Source: Bhargavaea sp. CC-171006 (GTDB lineage: Bacteria > Bacillota > Bacilli > Bacillales_A > Planococcaceae). Taken from it: DNA of 64,000 bases. Location: positions 183,065 through 247,064 of the forward strand of contig NZ_QUZH01000027.1 in the NCBI RefSeq assembly GCF_009761675.1, written 5' to 3'. Below are positions 1 through 8,093 of this stretch, one piece after another (positions within the stretch are counted from its first letter, which is position 1; every line of letters starts with the position of its first letter). The position numbers and the translations under genes were made by a program. The notes under the pieces were generated by a model, which saw only the letters and a program-made list of their open reading frames with translations, did no database searches and had not been told where the DNA came from.

Positions 1-36
1 GAAGCGGGCATCATCCGGCTCGAATTCAAGATCTGA
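1..36 (+). CDS. 3' end of an unidentified gene running in from the left
   Basis: Frame 1 reads through twelve codons from the window edge to a TGA at 34-36, giving a C-terminal peptide ending IRLEFKI. A hairpin terminator with a T-run on the plus strand follows at 162-186, which is what a plus-strand gene ending here would need. Only eleven residues are visible, so no family can be assigned and the reading frame itself is a guess supported mainly by the terminator. Confidence 0.3.
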   Translation, partial: EAGIIRLEFKI

Positions 37-118
37 ATATCTGCTTTCATAAGAAATCTCGGACTGCCGGCAAAAATGGCTCCGCCCTGCCTGCAGTCTT
101 TTTGGCTATAAGCAAATC

Positions 119-157
119 CAAAAAACAGCATGTCATGCTGTTGAGCATGACATGCTG
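119..157 (-). terminator. Terminator of the ctaG-ctaM transcript
   Basis: A perfect 14-bp stem (126-139 with 144-157, loop GTTG) is followed on the minus strand by six T residues (A-run 120-125). It lies just downstream of the ctaM stop codon. Confidence 0.85.
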
Positions 158-161
158 TCTG

Positions 162-186
162 AGACCGCCCGAAGCGGTCTTTTTTT
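162..186 (+). terminator. Plus-strand terminator facing ctaM
   Basis: The 7-bp stem AGACCGC/GCGGTCT (162-168, 174-180) is followed by T181-T186. It serves the gene arriving from the left edge and abuts the ctaM stop. Confidence 0.7.
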
Positions 187-646
187 AATGGCCGAAGATG
201 GCCTTGAGCATCGAAGTCGTTTCTCCGCCTTCATAGAAAACATACAGAAGCAGGTAGACGGCCACACCTGTGATGGCGGTAAAGAACCAGATGATGCTTG
301 TAACGGGACCTATCTTACGGTGGCGCGGAAGAACTTCCTTGAGACCGGTGTAAATCGAAACAAGTCCGAATACTGCACCTGTTGTCGCCAGAATGATGTG
401 GAAAACCAGGAAGACGGTGTAATAGATCTTCAGTTCTTCCGGACCGCCGAACGATGTATTCCCTATAAACACAGTCCTTGACAGATAAATGATGAAGAAC
501 AGAAGGGCTGAAACGCCTGCAGCCAGCATTGTCTTCTTGTGGGCTTCCACTTTCCGCTTTCTGATAAGCGACCATCCGATGGCGACTAAAATCGCACTCA
601 GGACGATGAAGAATGTACTGATGGTCGGTAAGATCGGCAGTGACAT
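185..646 (-). CDS. ctaM: DUF420 membrane protein, CtaM-like oxidase maturation factor
   Basis: This is a 153-residue protein with four hydrophobic segments and histidines in the membrane part (near VFHIIL and RHRKIG). It has the size and topology of the DUF420 family (B. subtilis YozB, Staphylococcus CtaM), whose members are needed for activity of heme A-containing terminal oxidases. It lies 26 nt downstream of ctaG and ends at a strong hairpin, so ctaG and ctaM form one transcript. A GGGGGAT ribosome site stands 9 nt before the ATG. Placement next to the caa3 operon supports an oxidase assembly role. The family call is confident; the precise step (copper or heme handling at subunit I) is inferred from the family. 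Confidence 0.85.
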   Translation of the reverse strand: MSLPILPTISTFFIVLSAILVAIGWSLIRKRKVEAHKKTMLAAGVSALLFFIIYLSRTVFIGNTSFGGPEELKIYYTVFLVFHIILATTGAVFGLVSIYTGLKEVLPRHRKIGPVTSIIWFFTAITGVAVYLLLYVFYEGGETTSMLKAIFGH

Positions 647-672
647 CTGAATGTTATCCCCCTATTGTCAGC

Positions 673-1602
673 TCAGTTGTACATCGAGAGCCGCTTGCGT
701 TCAAGCAGTTGTTTTTGTGTGAGTTCATCGGCATTGTCACGCTCATGACGGAACCAGCCCAGGAAGATCTTGCCGAGTACAACCCCGTATATGATTTCCT
801 GGAGAATCTTCATCATGACACCGCCCATCTGCTGATCATAGAGGATCGGCATGGAAGTGAACACTTCCGGTCCTGAAAGGCCGGTGCCTGACAACGCACT
901 GAGGGTCGAGGCGGGAACGCAGAGCGCCATTGACATGAGCCATGCTTCCCCGCTTTGATAGGTCTCGTATACAGGCGTATCGACAAATATGATGAGTGCA
1001 CAAGCAGGAGTGATCAGAATCGCGCTGGAGATGATATAGGCGATTTTGTGCAGACCCTGCTTAAGTCTGGGTGCAAAGTCGTTCTCGTTGATGAGCGGCC
1101 ACCAGAGGCACAGCGCCGATATAAAGAGCGTAATTGTGAAGACCGCATGAAGCGGGATGCTGAGCTTGATCGTATCGAGAATTGCTGGGAGGTGATAGAC
1201 CGAGAACATCGCGCTGAATAAGATGACGCTGACAAGCGGTTTCGTAAGCACACGGAGAACTGTTCCGAGAACAGGTACAGCGAATACTTTTCTCCAGATC
1301 CACATCGGAATCCCCTTGATGAGGAACGGTGCAGCGATCAGGAGGAGAACCGCCATCTGGACCATATGCATGCTGAACAGAATATGTCCAAGAAGATCAA
1401 TTGGCGAACCCTTGGTGATGTATACCAAGAGCAGCCCTAATGAAAAGTAGATCAGTTCACTGCGAGAGAGCGGTTCGCTTCCCCCGAACCGGTCACGCCA
1501 TTTAACGGTGATGGCCAGGTAGAGCAGGAACAGGACAACGAGCGTCAGAAAAAAGTAGGGGCTCCAAAGCGCCCTGAAACCGAATATGCTAATTGGCACC
1601 AT
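673..1602 (-). CDS. ctaG: Cytochrome c oxidase assembly factor CtaG
   Basis: This is a multi-pass membrane protein of 309 residues in the caa3_CtaG family, which is required to make active caa3 oxidase in Bacillus. Typical features are several conserved His residues in helices (GHILFSMHMVQM, SVYHLPAI) and a C-terminal WFRHERDNADE tail. The frame is open to 1722, but AAAGGAG sits 8 nt before the ATG at 1602 and only 2 nt before an ATG at 1608, so the start MVPISIF is preferred. A strong terminator separates it from ctaF, so it is probably transcribed with ctaM from its own promoter in 1609-1738. Confidence 0.92.
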   Translation of the reverse strand: MVPISIFGFRALWSPYFFLTLVVLFLLYLAITVKWRDRFGGSEPLSRSELIYFSLGLLLVYITKGSPIDLLGHILFSMHMVQMAVLLLIAAPFLIKGIPMWIWRKVFAVPVLGTVLRVLTKPLVSVILFSAMFSVYHLPAILDTIKLSIPLHAVFTITLFISALCLWWPLINENDFAPRLKQGLHKIAYIISSAILITPACALIIFVDTPVYETYQSGEAWLMSMALCVPASTLSALSGTGLSGPEVFTSMPILYDQQMGGVMMKILQEIIYGVVLGKIFLGWFRHERDNADELTQKQLLERKRLSMYN

Positions 1603-1738
1603 TGCCATCGCTCCTTTTAAAGGTCTCCTCCCATTATAAGCCCGGGAGATAGGCGAATCAATGAACGAACTATGACACCTGTCTGAAAGGACTGCAACAG
1701 ACGGGCCGCCTGTTCCAAGCATAAGCCAACAGAAAACG

Positions 1739-1774
1739 AAAAAAACATCCCGGAAGCAATTTGCTTCCGGGATG
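1739..1774 (-). terminator. Terminator between ctaF and ctaG
   Basis: CATCCCGGAAGCAA at 1746-1759 pairs perfectly with 1761-1774, and seven T residues follow on the minus strand (A-run 1739-1745). It ends the ctaCDEF transcript before ctaG. Confidence 0.85.
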
Positions 1775-1782
1775 TTGCAGCA

Positions 1783-2115
1783 TTACCACCAGATGATGGT
1801 GACAAATGCCAGCACGGTCAGGAATGCAATGAGCATCCCGCCGTACATGAAGAAGGCAACCAGGCCATGGCCTTTTTCGCTCATGTGCATGAAGTAATAC
1901 AGCTGCAGTCCGACCTGTACCGCTGCAAGAAGCAGCACGACCGGGACGACGAAGTAGGCAGAGAAACCTGCCTGGACAGCCGCGAAGGAGATCAGCGTCA
2001 TGAAGATCATGAGCGCGAACATCATCAGCTGGCTGCGCATCAACCGGTCAGAACGGCGCTTCTTGTACGAATACTCGGCCGGTGTCTTTTCAATGATCTC
2101 GATATCGTGTGCCAT
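1783..2115 (-). CDS. ctaF: Cytochrome c oxidase subunit IV (caa3 type)
   Basis: This small membrane subunit of 110 residues has three hydrophobic helices and a charged N-terminus (HDIEIIEKTPAEYSYKKRRSDR). It matches the COX4_pro/QoxD-like subunit IV of Bacillus caa3 oxidase, with the typical LQLYYFMHMSEKGHG loop. It starts one base after the ctaE stop, is the fourth gene of ctaCDEF, and is followed by a strong terminator. Subunit IV helps stabilise the catalytic core and carries no redox centre. Length and order match the family. Confidence 0.92.
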   Translation of the reverse strand: MAHDIEIIEKTPAEYSYKKRRSDRLMRSQLMMFALMIFMTLISFAAVQAGFSAYFVVPVVLLLAAVQVGLQLYYFMHMSEKGHGLVAFFMYGGMLIAFLTVLAFVTIIWW

Positions 2116-2116
2116 C

Positions 2117-2743
2117 TTAACCGACCACTCCCATCAAGTAGACTACCGTGAAGATGAATACCCATACGACGTCGATAAAGTGCCAGTAGAGCGAGAACGT
2201 ATAGTACTTCGTGGCATTGTACAGGTTCAGTCCGCGTTTTGCGTTCCGCAGGATCAGAAGCGTCAGCCAGACAAGGCCGATCGCAACGTGGAGACCGTGC
2301 GTGCCGACAAGTGTATAGAATGCCGAACTGAATGCACTGTTGCCGAATGTGAAGCCGAGATGGATGTAGTGATTGAACTCGTATACTTCAAGAGCAAGGA
2401 AGCCGAGGCCAAGGAAGCCGGTGATGGCAAGCCAGACCTGCATCGCCTTGAAGTTGTAGTTTTTCATGTGATACATCGCATATACGCTCGTAAGGGACGA
2501 AGTCAAAAGAAGCATCGTCATGACGAAGACAAGCGGCAGTTCAAAGAGCGTCTCGGTGCGGAACTCGTTCCCGTCAGGAACCGAATTTTTAAGCGCGAGA
2601 TACGTTGCAAAGAGCGTGGCAAACAGGACGGTCTCTCCACCGAGGAAGAGCCAGAAGCCAACAAACTTGTTCTTGGCTTCCATCGTAGCCGTTTCGGGAT
2701 GATCCGGCCAGGACTGAGGTGTGAATTTAGTATTCAGATCCAT
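2117..2743 (-). CDS. ctaE: Cytochrome c oxidase subunit III (caa3 type)
   Basis: This is a 208-residue COX3 family protein with five predicted membrane helices. Recognisable motifs are FWLFLGGETVLFATLFATY near the start and GTHGLHVAIGLVWL and YWHFIDVVWVFIFTVVYL near the end. The short five-helix form is usual where subunit I carries extra C-terminal helices, as the neighbouring CtaD does. Its ATG overlaps the ctaD stop by one base, indicating translational coupling. Subunit III has no metal centre and supports stability and proton uptake of subunit I. Confidence 0.95.
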   Translation of the reverse strand: MDLNTKFTPQSWPDHPETATMEAKNKFVGFWLFLGGETVLFATLFATYLALKNSVPDGNEFRTETLFELPLVFVMTMLLLTSSLTSVYAMYHMKNYNFKAMQVWLAITGFLGLGFLALEVYEFNHYIHLGFTFGNSAFSSAFYTLVGTHGLHVAIGLVWLTLLILRNAKRGLNLYNATKYYTFSLYWHFIDVVWVFIFTVVYLMGVVG

Positions 2744-4617
2744 CAGTCACGCCCCCTTTCCGTGCGGCGGATTTGGTCTTTCGTTACGTAATATCCGAGG
2801 TCATCCTTGATCGAGCGGAGCGCCATCATCAGGAACGTGAAGGCAAGCCCGAAGATCAGGACAGCAAGTCCCCAGCTATGGTCGACGCGGTACATCGCAC
2901 CAAAGCCAGCGATAAAGAGTCCGAGTGTCATGAAGAACGGAATGATCGAACCGTTAGGCATGTGGATATCGGTTACCGGCTCGGCAGCAGTATAACCGTT
3001 ATGGCCCTCCTGCTTTTCGATCCAGTACGTGTCCAGGCCGCGGACGAGCGGAGTCTGGGCAAAGTTGTAGAACGGTGGCGGCGAAGGAATCGCCCACTCG
3101 AGTGTACGGCCGTCTTCCCATGGGTCGTTGCCGACACGAACGTTCTTCGCAGTTGTCATGATGATGTTGATGATGAGCACGATGACGCCGATTGCCATAA
3201 GGATTGCACCAATCGTACTGATCATGTTGAACAGGTTCCATCCCTGGCCGTCCATGTAAGTCCATACCCGGCGAGGCATCCCCATCAGACCGAGGAAGTG
3301 CTGCAGGAAGAACGTCATATGGAAACCGATGAAGAAGAACCAGAAAGTGATTTTGCCGAGCTTTTCGCTGAGCATTGTACCGAACATCTTTGGCCACCAG
3401 TAGTGTGTCGCTGCAAGAATCGCGAGAACGACACCACCGACGATGACGTAGTGGAAGTGGGCAACGATGAAGTACGAGTCATGGAGCTGGTAGTCAAGCG
3501 GTGCAGCACCCTGCTGGACACCTGTGACGCCGCCCATGACGAACGACGGGATGAATCCGAGCGCATAAAGCATCGGAGTCGTGATCTTGATGCTTCCGCC
3601 CCAGATGGTCAGAAGCCAGTTGAAGATCTTGACCCCTGTCGGAACGGCGATCGCCATTGTCGCAACGGCGAAGATCGCGTTGGCCGTCGGTCCGAGACCG
3701 ACCGTGAACATGTGGTGGGCCCATACCATGAATCCGAGGAACCCGATGAGGACCGTCGCGAAGACCATCGCAGAGTAACCGAACAGACGCTTCCGGGCGA
3801 ATACCGAGAAAATCTCAGAGAAGATCCCGAACGCCGGAAGGATCAGGATGTATACCTCAGGGTGACCGAAAATCCAGAAGATATGCTCCCAGATGATCGT
3901 GTTGCCGCCCGCCGTATGATCAAAGAAGTTACCGCCGAACATCCGGTCGAATGTCAGGAAGAAAATCCCGATTGTGAGTGGCGGGAATGCGAACAGGATC
4001 AGTGCGGATGCCACAAACGTTGTCCAAGTGAACAGCGGCATACGCATGTAAGTCATACCAGGTGCACGCATGTTGATGATTGTGACGAGGAAGTTGATCC
4101 CCGCCATGAGCGTACCCGCACCGGCAATCTGGAGACCGATTGCATAGAAGTCGATCCCGTGGCCCGTCGAAGCAATCGACAGGGATGCATAGGATGTCCA
4201 CCCGGCATCAGGTGCAGCGTCCAGGAACCAGCTCAGGTTCAGGAAGAGACCGCCGAAGAAGAACATCCAGAAGCCAAGGGAGTTGATGAATGGAAACGCA
4301 ACGTCACGCGCCCCGATCTGTAACGGGACGATGGCGTTCATAAATCCGAACAAAAGCGGCATCGCTGCCAAGAAGATCATTGTCGTACCGTGCATGGTGA
4401 TTAGCTCGTTAAAGAAACCAGCACTTACGAAGTCGTTATTCGGTATGAGAAGCTGCAGACGGATCAGCATGGCTTCAATACCGCCGAGGACGAAGAAGAA
4501 ACCGCCGCCGATGAGGTAAAGGATACCGATCTTCTTGTGGTCGACTGTGGTCAACCAATCCCACAGCGTCGCGCCGAACCCTTTCTTTTGTCCGACTGAA
4601 TTCGCAACAGTTGTCAC
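2743..4617 (-). CDS. ctaD: Cytochrome c oxidase subunit I (caa3 type)
   Basis: This is the 624-residue catalytic subunit of the caa3 terminal oxidase. It reduces O2 at the heme a3-CuB site and pumps protons across the membrane. Visible signatures are WTTVDHKKIGILY at the N-terminus, the low-spin heme His in LITMHGTTMIF, the CuB/Tyr helix FGHPEVYILILP, and the HDSYFIVAHFHYV heme-ligand segment. The last ~100 residues add two more helices after the canonical twelve (IIPFFMTLGLF, WGLAVLIFGLAFTFL), the usual caa3 extension. It is second in ctaCDEF and 27 nt after ctaC. Heme A is supplied by the adjacent ctaA and ctaB products. Confidence 0.97.
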   Translation of the reverse strand: MTTVANSVGQKKGFGATLWDWLTTVDHKKIGILYLIGGGFFFVLGGIEAMLIRLQLLIPNNDFVSAGFFNELITMHGTTMIFLAAMPLLFGFMNAIVPLQIGARDVAFPFINSLGFWMFFFGGLFLNLSWFLDAAPDAGWTSYASLSIASTGHGIDFYAIGLQIAGAGTLMAGINFLVTIINMRAPGMTYMRMPLFTWTTFVASALILFAFPPLTIGIFFLTFDRMFGGNFFDHTAGGNTIIWEHIFWIFGHPEVYILILPAFGIFSEIFSVFARKRLFGYSAMVFATVLIGFLGFMVWAHHMFTVGLGPTANAIFAVATMAIAVPTGVKIFNWLLTIWGGSIKITTPMLYALGFIPSFVMGGVTGVQQGAAPLDYQLHDSYFIVAHFHYVIVGGVVLAILAATHYWWPKMFGTMLSEKLGKITFWFFFIGFHMTFFLQHFLGLMGMPRRVWTYMDGQGWNLFNMISTIGAILMAIGVIVLIINIIMTTAKNVRVGNDPWEDGRTLEWAIPSPPPFYNFAQTPLVRGLDTYWIEKQEGHNGYTAAEPVTDIHMPNGSIIPFFMTLGLFIAGFGAMYRVDHSWGLAVLIFGLAFTFLMMALRSIKDDLGYYVTKDQIRRTERGRD

Positions 4618-4644
4618 TGTTTGTTACCCTCCTTTACCGGTACC

Positions 4645-5712
4645 TTATTCTTCTACTTTAAGATCAAGCAGATAATCCGCAATTGCATCAAGGTCTTCAT
4701 CCGACAGACTGTCGAATGCCGGCATCAGGTTGCCAGGCTTGTACTTCTGCGGATCCTTGATCCAGTCGATCGTGTTTTGCTTGTCGTGCTCCAGGAAACC
4801 TGCAACTCGGTTGCGATCACCGAAGGTGGTAAGGTTCGGAGCCGATGCGCCGCTTGTGCCGACAGCGGAAACTGCGTGGCACGCGAGACAGCTTTGTTGG
4901 AATGCTGCTTCCCCTGCGTCGGCAGAGTCCGCACTTGCCGTTGCGCCTTCCGTTTCCTTCATGGCTGCAACCCAGTTGTCAAACTTATCCGGGCTCATGG
5001 TTTTCACCTTGAAGTCCATAAGCGCGTGGGAAGGACCGCAGAGTTCTGCACATTTTCCGTAGAACACGCCGTCTTCAAGATCTTTCGATTCTTTATCGAA
5101 TGTCAGATAGAACTTGTTGACGTTCTCGACGTTCGTATCAAGCTTACCGCCGATTGCCGGAATCCAGAAGGAGTGCTTGACGTCGGAAGAGATCAGGTTA
5201 AAGTACACTTTCTCTCCTGTTGGAACAACGAGTTCCTGGGAAGTGACAATTCCGTGATCCGGATATTCGAACTCCCACCAGTACAGTTTTGCCGTCACAT
5301 TGACGACAAGGTTTTCCGCGTTGCCTTCATCGTCTGTCGCTTCCATTGCAGATACATCACCCAGTTTGTAGGTGTAATAGACTGTCGGAACCGCCATGAT
5401 GATGACGAGAAGAATCGGGATCGCCGTCCAGATGAATTCGAGCTTGTGGCTTCCTTCCACGTCTTTCGGCATGTGACTGTCACCCAGCTTCTTGCGGCGG
5501 AACTTGGCAAGCGCAATGAAGTAGATGGTGAAGACGACTGCCATGACGAGGATCATGATGCCGGTCGTCAGGAGCAGGAGATTAAACTGATCCTGGCCGA
5601 CTTCCCCTGCCGGTAGAAGCGTCGAGAGGTATTCTTCGCCGCAACCCGACAGGATGATGGTGAGGGCTGCCAGCAGCGTTACAAGGCGCCATTTCTTGAG
5701 TCCTTTCATCAT
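4645..5712 (-). CDS. ctaC: Cytochrome c oxidase subunit II with fused cytochrome c
   Basis: This 355-residue lipoprotein starts with a signal peptide and lipobox (IILSGCG). Two membrane helices follow, then the CuA cupredoxin domain with the binding motif CAELCGPSHALM around residue 240, and a C-terminal cytochrome c domain with the heme motif CLACH near residue 275 and a distal Met in GNLMPAF. The fused cytochrome defines caa3 oxidases. It accepts electrons from cytochrome c or the bc complex on the outer face and passes them to CtaD. It is the first gene of ctaCDEF, with a GAGAGG ribosome site upstream. Confidence 0.97.
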   Translation of the reverse strand: MMKGLKKWRLVTLLAALTIILSGCGEEYLSTLLPAGEVGQDQFNLLLLTTGIMILVMAVVFTIYFIALAKFRRKKLGDSHMPKDVEGSHKLEFIWTAIPILLVIIMAVPTVYYTYKLGDVSAMEATDDEGNAENLVVNVTAKLYWWEFEYPDHGIVTSQELVVPTGEKVYFNLISSDVKHSFWIPAIGGKLDTNVENVNKFYLTFDKESKDLEDGVFYGKCAELCGPSHALMDFKVKTMSPDKFDNWVAAMKETEGATASADSADAGEAAFQQSCLACHAVSAVGTSGASAPNLTTFGDRNRVAGFLEHDKQNTIDWIKDPQKYKPGNLMPAFDSLSDEDLDAIADYLLDLKVEE

Positions 5713-5806
5713 CGATTAACCAAACCTCTCTTTCATAGATGTTTTCAAATATGAGGACGAAGTGCCCAATTTATGATGAATTCTTATCAAAGAAAGAATT
5801 CCGCAA

Positions 5807-6721
5807 TCAGATGATGACCGCGAAGATGATCATCGAGACGAATAGGATCGTCATGTAGTTCAGCGAATACACGAACATCCGTGTTGCCCATTTGATGTCG
5901 TCTTCCGCCCTGAAGCCTTTCAGGGCGATAAAGAGCCAGCCTGCGTTAAGCGCCGTAGCCAGAATGATAAACGGCCAGCCGAGCTGAGGCAGCAGGAACG
6001 GGAGCGGGAAAAGAACGAGGACCCAGGCGAGCATCGATTTTTTCGTCCTGGCAAATCCTTTTACCACCGGCAGCATCGGAATGCCTGCAGCCCGGTATTC
6101 TTCCGTCCTTCTCATGGCGATGGCATAGAAGTGAGGCGGCTGCCAGGCAAACATGATCAGGAAGAGCGCCCATGCACCAGGGCCAAGCGCCGGCTCGATG
6201 GCTGCCCACCCGATCAGCGGGGGAATGGCCCCGGAAATACTGCCGACAATCGTGTTGCTGACATGCTTCCTCTTGGACCACATCGAATAAAGAACGACAT
6301 AGCTGAAGACTCCGGCAATCCCCAAAAGTCCGGCCGTCGTGCTGGCGGAGAACAGAAGAATCTCCCCGATCAGCATGAATGCGATGGACATGGCGAAAAC
6401 CGCCGGTGCCCTGAATCGTCCCGTAACCGTCGGACGCGATTTCGTCCGCGACATGACCGGGTCGATGTCCCTGTCGATCAGATTGTTCATCGCCGCTGCT
6501 CCGGCAACGATCAGTGCGGAGCCGATTACGACATAAAACAACAAGTCCAACTCGTCCAGAAAGTGCCGGCCGGCGAATTGGATGGCAAGGAAGAAACCGG
6601 TAAACGCCGTTATGACATTTGAGTTCACGATGCCGATCTTGATGAGTGCCAAAAAGTCCTTGATAAAGGAAGCGGATTCAGCTTCCGCCGCTGTTGCATG
6701 TGCGGTGCGACTGTTTGTCAT
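5807..6721 (-). CDS. ctaB: Protoheme IX farnesyltransferase (heme O synthase)
   Basis: This UbiA-family membrane prenyltransferase of 304 residues farnesylates heme B to heme O, the substrate for heme A synthase. The first aspartate-rich motif is clear: NNLIDRDIDPVMSRTKSRP, at about residues 83-101. About nine hydrophobic helices follow. A strong AAGGAGGGG ribosome site precedes the ATG. It is divergent from ctaA and sits 94 nt upstream of ctaC, so it may head the cta operon. The N-terminal ~20 residues are polar, as in Bacillus CtaB. Confidence 0.95.
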   Translation of the reverse strand: MTNSRTAHATAAEAESASFIKDFLALIKIGIVNSNVITAFTGFFLAIQFAGRHFLDELDLLFYVVIGSALIVAGAAAMNNLIDRDIDPVMSRTKSRPTVTGRFRAPAVFAMSIAFMLIGEILLFSASTTAGLLGIAGVFSYVVLYSMWSKRKHVSNTIVGSISGAIPPLIGWAAIEPALGPGAWALFLIMFAWQPPHFYAIAMRRTEEYRAAGIPMLPVVKGFARTKKSMLAWVLVLFPLPFLLPQLGWPFIILATALNAGWLFIALKGFRAEDDIKWATRMFVYSLNYMTILFVSMIIFAVII

Positions 6722-7039
6722 GAAACCCCTCCTTTCGAACTGCCGGCAAGTTCCGCTATCCTTAACTATAGCTGAATTTCGGGCTGAATTCTATACATAA
6801 CCCGAATTTGTCGAATGATAGCGGACCGTCCGTATAATAGAGCACAGCATCTCTATAGTAATGCATTTGGGAAATTCATTTGTGAAGCCTTTGAGCCTTT
6901 TTTATGAACAAATTGTGAAATGGAGTGCGGCCGGGTGTTCCATCCGGGTGTCGCCGTTGTTTTTGCCCTCCGTTTCCGATATCATCAGTTAAGCGACACC
7001 GTCACCAAACGGTTTAGAACTCTTAAAGAGGTGTCATCC
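6722..7039 (+). promoter_or_regulatory. ctaA-ctaB divergent control region
   Basis: No gene is visible in these 318 bases. The best ctaA promoter is TTGTTT at 6957-6962 and TATCAT at 6980-6985 with a 17-nt spacer. A TATAAT at 6833-6838 may mark a second start with a weaker -35. Upstream of the proximal promoter, TTTGTGAAG (about 6878-6887) and ATTGTGAAAT (about 6911-6921) resemble the TTTGTGAA-type ResD boxes known from B. subtilis cta genes. AAAGAGGTG precedes the ctaA ATG. Promoter and box assignments are by eye. Confidence 0.45.
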
Positions 7040-7960
7040 ATGCAGCATAATCGAACACTGAAATGGCTCGCCGTCGCTTCGACGATCGGCATGCTCGCCA
7101 TTCTTCTCGGCGGGGCGCTCGTCACAAAGACGGAAAGCGGGATGGGCTGCGGCAGGCACTGGCCCGGCTGCAACGGAGAACTGATCCCATCGGAGATCAA
7201 CGCGGAAGTGCTGATCGAATTCTCCCACCGCCTTGTTACCGGCGCGGTCGGGATCCTGATCGTTCTGCTTTCCGTCTGGGCATGGCGTGCACTCGGACAT
7301 ATACGCGAAACAAAGTTCCTGTCGTTCATGGCCATTTTCTTTCTCGTCCTCCAGGCACTGATCGGTGCGGCGCAGGTACTTTGGGGCCAGGGTGATTTCA
7401 TCCTTGCCCTCCACTTCGGCATCTCGCTGATTTCCTTTACTGCGGTTTTCCTGCTTACACTGCTCATTTTCGAGGTCGACCGGAAATTCGATGCTGAGAA
7501 TGTGCGGATCGGAAATAAACTGAAGTGGCATACGATCGGCGTTACCCTTTATTCGTATATCGTCGTTTATACAGGAGCACTTGTCCGCCATACGGATTCC
7601 GGACTTGTCTGCCGCGACTGGCCGTTCTGCCGGAACGACGACATCGGCCTTCCGACAAATATGCATGAATGGGTGCAGATGGGCCACCGCCTTGCTGCAC
7701 TCCTCATCATCATCTGGATCGCCTATATCTTCTTCCATGCCTGGAAGCATTACCAGAACCAGAAGGTAGTCAGCCGGGGCTGGCTGATTGCGCTCATTCT
7801 CGTTCTGGCTCAGGCATCGACCGGAATGCTCGTGGTCTTCACACGGGCGAACCTGGCCGCCGCACTGATCCACTCGCTGATCATCTCGCTCCTGTTCGGC
7901 CTCCTCTGTTACATGATTCTGCTCGTCTCCAGAAGCAGGCATTTCGGGAAAAATTCATAA
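7040..7960 (+). CDS. ctaA: Heme A synthase
   Basis: This 306-residue COX15/CtaA family membrane protein oxidises the heme O methyl group to make heme A. It has two four-helix halves. The first holds the extracellular cysteine pair in GCGRHWPGCNGEL and a heme-ligand His in EFSHRLVTG. The second holds CRDWPFC and a His in QMGHRLAALL, plus a further conserved His in AALIHSLI. The frame is open upstream to 6920, but AAAGAGGTG stands just before the ATG at 7040 and the family begins here. It is divergent from ctaB and has its own terminator, so it is monocistronic. Confidence 0.95.
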   Translation: MQHNRTLKWLAVASTIGMLAILLGGALVTKTESGMGCGRHWPGCNGELIPSEINAEVLIEFSHRLVTGAVGILIVLLSVWAWRALGHIRETKFLSFMAIFFLVLQALIGAAQVLWGQGDFILALHFGISLISFTAVFLLTLLIFEVDRKFDAENVRIGNKLKWHTIGVTLYSYIVVYTGALVRHTDSGLVCRDWPFCRNDDIGLPTNMHEWVQMGHRLAALLIIIWIAYIFFHAWKHYQNQKVVSRGWLIALILVLAQASTGMLVVFTRANLAAALIHSLIISLLFGLLCYMILLVSRSRHFGKNS

Positions 7961-7973
7961 AACTTCAGGACAG

Positions 7974-8007
7974 TACCGCAGACAACAGCCGTTGTCTGCG
8001 GTATTTT
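7974..8007 (+). terminator. ctaA terminator
   Basis: A 13-bp perfect stem, TACCGCAGACAAC with GTTGTCTGCGGTA (7974-7986, 7991-8003), is followed by TTTT. Confidence 0.85.
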
Positions 8008-8046
8008 CATGATTTCACACGAAAGCGCACCCTATCCACTTTTCAT

Positions 8047-8086
8047 AAAAAAACTGCAGCGAATGCCGATAACGGCATTCGCTGCA
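8047..8086 (-). terminator. pycA terminator
   Basis: A 14-bp perfect stem (8055-8068 with 8073-8086) is followed by a minus-strand T-run (A-run 8047-8053) just after the pycA stop. Confidence 0.85.
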
Positions 8087-8093
8087 ATTTTAA

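Noticed and set aside
2773..4323. 516-residue open frame on the plus strand opposite ctaD
   Set aside because: It is wholly antisense to ctaD, has an Asp/Glu/Arg-rich composition typical of a reversed membrane gene, and has no ribosome site.
4621..5616. 331-residue frame antisense to ctaC
   Set aside because: ctaC is certain from its CuA and heme motifs; the antisense frame has no recognisable domain or ribosome site.
6838..7039. Riboswitch or T-box in the ctaA leader
   Set aside because: No T-box, SAM, FMN, cobalamin or cyclic-di-AMP motif could be recognised in the leader.
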